Below, in pieces: positions 59,906 to 64,000 of a DNA stretch of 64,000 nt (position 1 is its first letter; every line of letters begins with the position of its first letter). The notes beneath the pieces were generated by a model. It had not been told where the DNA came from and searched no databases. It saw only the letters and a list, made by a program, of their open reading frames with translations. The stretch spans positions 25,360,501-25,424,500 of the forward strand of contig NC_079879.1 in the NCBI RefSeq assembly GCF_029227915.1, read 5' to 3'. This DNA is from Hydractinia symbiolongicarpus (Eukaryota; Cnidaria; Hydrozoa; Anthoathecata; Hydractiniidae). The position numbers and the translations under genes were made by a program.

Positions 59906-61240
59906 TTAATGCTTTGATAAAAGTTTGTCATCTAAATATGTCATCAATAGAAAGTGATTCATTTTTGTTTCAATTAACTGGGAACATGACCCCGACAAAC
60001 TTTTTTGCATATCAATCCAAATAAGCAAGAAGCCAACAAACGATAAAAAACAAACAAAACAAAACAAAAAATTAATATACAAAAAAATTGTGTGCATGCG
60101 TAAAGTTACTCCCATTCTATGTCTTAAGTAGTATTCATGTGGTATTGTGCGCGTATCAGGTGCTTGGTAAAAGGAGCTTATGTGTGTCTTACCGGTTTTG
60201 ATGTGGCAGTCAGACATATGGGCATTAAAAAACTAAAAGAAAAATGGGGATTTTTGGCGTAGGATCAAAATAAACATAGGATATCACTTTTATTATATAT
60301 CGAATCAATTTTGTTTGTTGCATTTTGAATTAAATGCGTTTTGAGAAATAAATAGAGGGTTTGTCTATTTTCGCAATTTTCCACCTCAATCATTTTAAAT
60401 ACTTCAAACGAATTAGGTAGAGCGGGTAATAATTAATTGATCACAAATTTCAAAGAAAAACAAAAGTTAAATTAGATTTTTGAATAAAATAACTCTAACA
60501 GTATATCCAATTCATTCAACCATTCCACGATTTTACATACATAGTTCCTGATGCTTATTACCGAGGGTGGATACTCCTAATAGGTTATCTGTAAAAAATT
60601 CATCGGTAAAAATATTCGCCACCTGCTAAATTTGCCAATTCGTCAGTTTTTACTGACGATCTTTTTACCATAATTTATTTTTTTTAGTTAGATTTATTAT
60701 TTATTGGGGAGAGTTGAAAACCTTTTTCCTCAGAAACGACAAATGTAATAACATCATATTCTTATTAATTTTTATTTGTTGAAAAAAACATTCTATTTTT
60801 TTTTACACAATCTATTTCTCCTTATGTCTTTAATTTAATCAAATCTGTGATCAAATAAATAATTTAAGTTTTAAGATACGGAATAAAAAATACTGCTCTA
60901 TAAAAAATCTCAATTCGTTGATAAAAATTAATTGCCGACAAAAATTAATCGACGGTAAAAAATTTCGTCGGCAAAAAATATACATGCGTGTAATATCCCT
61001 TTTATGAATTTATATCTGTTTGTTGCCTTCAGTGTTTTCAAGTGCAAAATGCGTTTTTAAGTGTTCACAAACTCAATTTATTTTTAGAATATTTTCAACC
61101 AATCAGGTATAAGTAAAAGAAAATAAATTAATGCTTGAACAATTTGAATGATTGAAATTAACATGAAATTAATCGTAATTAAAAGTAAGAAGTAACGGGA
61201 AGTTTTAATGTCCTTGCGGATTCGACTGTAACTATGTTAC
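59906..61240. other. AT-rich intergenic sequence, no supported gene
   Basis: Contains fragments with TTTTTACTGACGA-like and CGACGGTAAAAAATTTCGTCG words (60640-60980) that look like remnants of an inverted-repeat element. The open frame 59906-60217 (minus) has no support. Confidence 0.4.
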
Positions 61241-61422
61241 ATTACTGCCAGAAATACGTGTATCATTGCTCTAACTTGCTTGTCTGCCACACAAACCGGT
61301 TAGCGGTCAGCAGCTGGCACCAAATGGGCTGACAACATTACATTTAAAATGCACCAGAGTGGGGACTCGAACTTGAAACCATATGATTACACGCTGGATG
61401 CGCTACAACTACACGTCTCCGC
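61241..61422 (-). mobile_element. tRNA-derived SINE, copy 2 of the 9741 family
   Basis: Minus-strand head GCGGAGACGTGTAGTTGTAG with B-box-like AAGTTCGAGTCCCC, then a body homologous to 9741-9903 including the GCTGACCGCTAACCGG region and the 3' TTAGAGC block. Confidence 0.7.
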
Positions 61423-62663
61423 TAAAAGGAAACGAAAGTAAATTAGCGAAAGTTTTTGTTCATGAAATTTCGATACATGGTTTTGGATATAGGTTTAATA
61501 CTCACTTTATTTTTTCCTTACTTTTCTATCAAGGTTAGAAACGGTGCTTTTGATGAGAGGTGAGTCACAGGTCAAAAAGTACACTCTCTTTAACCAAAAG
61601 ATTTAACCCTCTCTTTAACATCAATACGACGTAAAGAGAGGGTTACATCTTTTGAAGTTTTAAATATATTGATTTTTCCGAGAATTTAAAGAATTTTCAA
61701 GTGATTTGTTTAACTCCGCATAAGTGTATATCCGAGTGTTGTGATTTAAAAAATATTTTAGGGAAAAAGTAGCGCGGGAATTAAAAGCATAACCTGTTTG
61801 GAAGTGCATTAAAAATTATGTTGAAAACTACAAATGTATATTTCTTTCGTTCGTTCTGCAAGCATTTGTAAAAAACCTTTTTTCGTTACGTATAAAATCA
61901 AATGTACTAACTATGAAGGATCTCAGCCTGCCAGCATGTCCCATCTATAGGCTTCTGTGAGTGTGGATTTGTATTTTTTTGCAATGCTGGCGTGTTAGAT
62001 TATCAGGTTTATATCACGAACGTTTTCTGCTTACTTCGCATAAGTATAAATCTAGCATACTGGGCCAGAGTATTAACTTTGTTAATTTCATGACCAAATT
62101 TATAGATTGCCAAGAAAACCTCTGTTTCAATATTTGAAACAAGACTATTCTTTGTTGTCACGTGTGCAGTATAAGTGTACTGTATAAGAGATGGGCACGT
62201 TTTAGCATTTTTGTTTGACATTAAACACAACCACTTTATGTTTATCTTAAACAATATTTGTATCCATTCATTGCAGAGCATATCAAGTAAGTACAAGTGC
62301 TCGTATGACTGACGCGAAAGGTAACAAAGCGTCTTTCAAAAAATCGGCTGCAATAACTTGTAAACACTTAAGGCCCGGTCAGTTTACAAAACGAAGATAC
62401 CCAGTCAATCAATTTACATAAATAAAAAATTTCCTTTAAACTGAGGGCATTCCTTCGAAGCAGATATCCACCAAGACAACCGATTGTTAACAATGAATGA
62501 AGAAGAGCATTGTACAGTCAAAAGTTTCGTCTATCTTTTTCCGGTTTCATTGCCATCAAAGAAATGTCCACAAAAGACACTATAAAAGTCACAAGAAAAT
62601 GTTCTTACAACACCAAAAATTGTTGAAGAGATTGCGAACGTGTTTCCACCCAAAACATTTCAG

Positions 62664-62797
62664 GTAATCCTTTTAATATATTACATTTGAACACAGTTGA
62701 ACAGTTGTTATTTTGTTCAGATAAGCTCGATTGAAATGCCTGCAAACTCTTGTCTGTAATGTATTCATCAAGCATCAACTTTCTTTTTCTTATTTAG
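62664..62797 (+). other. Putative 5' UTR intron of the Spatzle-like gene
   Basis: CATTTCAG|GTAATC donor at 62663/62664 and TTCTTATTTAG acceptor ending at 62797, 134 bp, just before the ATG pair at 62809. Means the in-frame ATG at 62731 is intronic. Confidence 0.55.
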
Positions 62798-62808
62798 GTT
62801 TTATAAGG

Positions 62809-63333
62809 ATGATGCTAATAGTATTATTCTTGATAGCTGTCACACCATCCTGCGGTTTACCCATGGATGATGTTCCACCCATTATATTGCTTCCAGGTAG
62901 TACAGCTAAAGAAACATATGGCGTTATCAACTTCACCAACGTGTTGAACGAGTTGAAAAAATATAATTTATCATCTTCCACCAGTAACGGTCTAAAAAAA
63001 TACAAATGGGTTTCCGAGAGGAACAAGCGAGTAGCCACGCAACTTTGTCCAGCTGTAACTTCACTTGTTTTGATGCCAAATGGAACATATCAAGTTATGT
63101 TTGATCCATCTGCTTCATCTAAGATTGTTGGTTTCGTTCCAGCTAATTACGTCCGAACAGACGAGTGTAAACTAAATGTTGAGGAGATGGCTTGTTTTGA
63201 GCGAAGTAAAAGCAAATGTAGAACGCACATGGAGAAACGCGCGTACGCACCTTTAAGTTTTGAGAAGGGAATTGCTTCGTTAGCTGGTACACCTTCTACA
63301 TATGATGTTGGAATCTATTGTAAATGCTCATAG
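62809..63333 (+). CDS. Secreted Spatzle-like cystine-knot ligand precursor
   Basis: 174 aa in one coding exon. Residues 1-16 (MMLIVLFLIAVTPSCG) are a signal peptide. Residues 17-74 are a propeptide with N-glycosylation sites at N41 and N53, ending in the furin-type RNKR (71-74). The mature part has six cysteines at 80, 120, 129, 137, 171 and 173, plus a glycosylation site at N91. The order LCPAVTSLVLMPNG ... FVPANYVRTDECKL ... ACF ... KCRTHM ... SLAG ... YCKCS parallels the cystine knot of insect Spatzle (LC..., EC, C, C, then CKC at the end), a neurotrophin-related fold that is proteolytically activated and signals through Toll receptors (family knowledge). The odd seventh cysteine used for the insect dimer is not obvious. 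The start is the first ATG after a good acceptor at 62797; the longer upstream frame is intron. ATTAAA at 63411-63416 is a possible poly(A) signal. Homology is by eye, so ligand class is inference. Confidence 0.72.
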   Translation: MMLIVLFLIAVTPSCGLPMDDVPPIILLPGSTAKETYGVINFTNVLNELKKYNLSSSTSNGLKKYKWVSERNKRVATQLCPAVTSLVLMPNGTYQVMFDPSASSKIVGFVPANYVRTDECKLNVEEMACFERSKSKCRTHMEKRAYAPLSFEKGIASLAGTPSTYDVGIYCKCS

Positions 63334-63951
63334 TAATAATATTTACTTGTTTCCTACAAAGAAATTATTTATAAAAGCATTTGTCAATGGAAATATATAT
63401 TTAATACATGATTAAATATTGTTTTCGCTTTTTATAGTGAGTAACAGCTTCACATTGTTTTGGATTTTAACTTTAAACATTCACTGCAACAAACTAAATG
63501 TTTAATATCAAGATAATTTTGTCATAGATGTTGGTGCGCGGGACTCTCTCTAAAAAAACCCTCCTTTTCTGGTCCTAGATATCCCGTTAATTGATGATCT
63601 CAGCAAAAAATCGAAACATTGTTCGTGTGGGTTATGAAAACTTACACACCATCCAGCATCAAAATATACTAGCTATACTAAATATGGATCTGTGTCATTG
63701 CAAATCTGAAAGAATAGTTCAACATGCATAAAGGCTGGTGTATTGTTAAGACAGTACAGATAATATATGAAGATGCAAAAATCATTTCATCACAAAACAA
63801 TAATTTGAGCCATATGGCAATTTAAATAGGAAAAGTTTGAATAATTTTATTTAAATAAAATGAAAAACAATAATAACATAACGTCACGTAATAACTGAAC
63901 GTCATACAAATTAAAAACCCAGCAGCTGCAAGTTTTAATCTTGCAACGCAG
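63334..63951. other. 3' flank of the Spatzle-like gene, no further gene seen
   Basis: AT-rich, with a candidate ATTAAA signal near 63411. No open frame or repeat that I can name. Confidence 0.4.
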
Positions 63952-63972
63952 TTAGGGTTAGGGTTAGGGTTA
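63952..63972 (+). repeat. Short (TTAGGG)3.5 telomere-type tract
   Basis: Three TTAGGG hexamers plus TTA. Too short and too bounded by ordinary sequence to be a chromosome end; an interstitial telomeric repeat or chance. Confidence 0.9.
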
Positions 63973-64000
63973 CACCCCGGGATAAGATATTTTAGATTAC

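Noticed and set aside
62731-62808. Upstream ATG giving a longer Spatzle-like precursor
   Set aside because: The segment contains a polypyrimidine tract and AG acceptor at 62797, and the signal peptide begins cleanly at the ATG pair at 62809.

Overview
The window is AT-rich, intron-rich metazoan DNA. GT-AG introns, (TTAGGG)n-type repeats and animal orthologues (a PPIP5K-family inositol pyrophosphate kinase and WDR91) place it in an animal. The repeat load (Helitron/Helentron, PIF/Harbinger, Penelope-like, hAT MITEs, tRNA-derived SINEs) and a Spatzle-like cystine-knot ligand suggest an invertebrate. A cnidarian is my best guess, by inference only.

Layout. 1-9.3 kb is repeats and gene-poor sequence: a terminal (AT)n run, an orphan minus-strand ORF that looks transposon-related, a TIR element carrying about 164-bp tandem repeats, small MITEs, and two Helitron-type elements joined head to tail. 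9.37-28.24 kb is a plus-strand PPIP5K gene with 18 exons that I can place. Its 5' end is not resolved and it has a 7.35-kb intron full of nested mobile elements (hAT MITE, Penelope-like fragment, minisatellite element, Helentron remnant, Helitron MITE). 29.14-42.97 kb is one complete, very large (13.8 kb) PIF/Harbinger DNA transposon. It has identical 48-bp terminal inverted repeats, a 3-bp flanking duplication, an intact two-exon MADF/Myb-like gene, an intact two-exon DDE transposase on the opposite strand, and an internal array of four 2.6-2.7-kb tandem units headed by a GC-rich 54-bp hairpin minisatellite. 44.40-57.07 kb is a complete 13-exon WDR91 gene (748 codons, essentially the length of the vertebrate protein) with transposon-filled introns and one GC-AG intron. 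58.3-59.9 kb holds a degenerate LINE on the minus strand and an unrecognised possible terminal exon. 62.8-63.3 kb is a single-coding-exon secreted precursor with a signal peptide, a furin-type RNKR site and six mature cysteines in a Spatzle/neurotrophin-like spacing. A short (TTAGGG)3.5 tract lies near the right edge.

The host genes are not an operon. PPIP5K makes inositol pyrophosphates in the cytosol. WDR91 is an endosomal regulator of PI3P and Rab7. The third gene is probably an extracellular ligand. The most noteworthy structure is the giant, apparently intact Harbinger element with its internal amplified array. The Spatzle-like ligand is the most interesting host gene.
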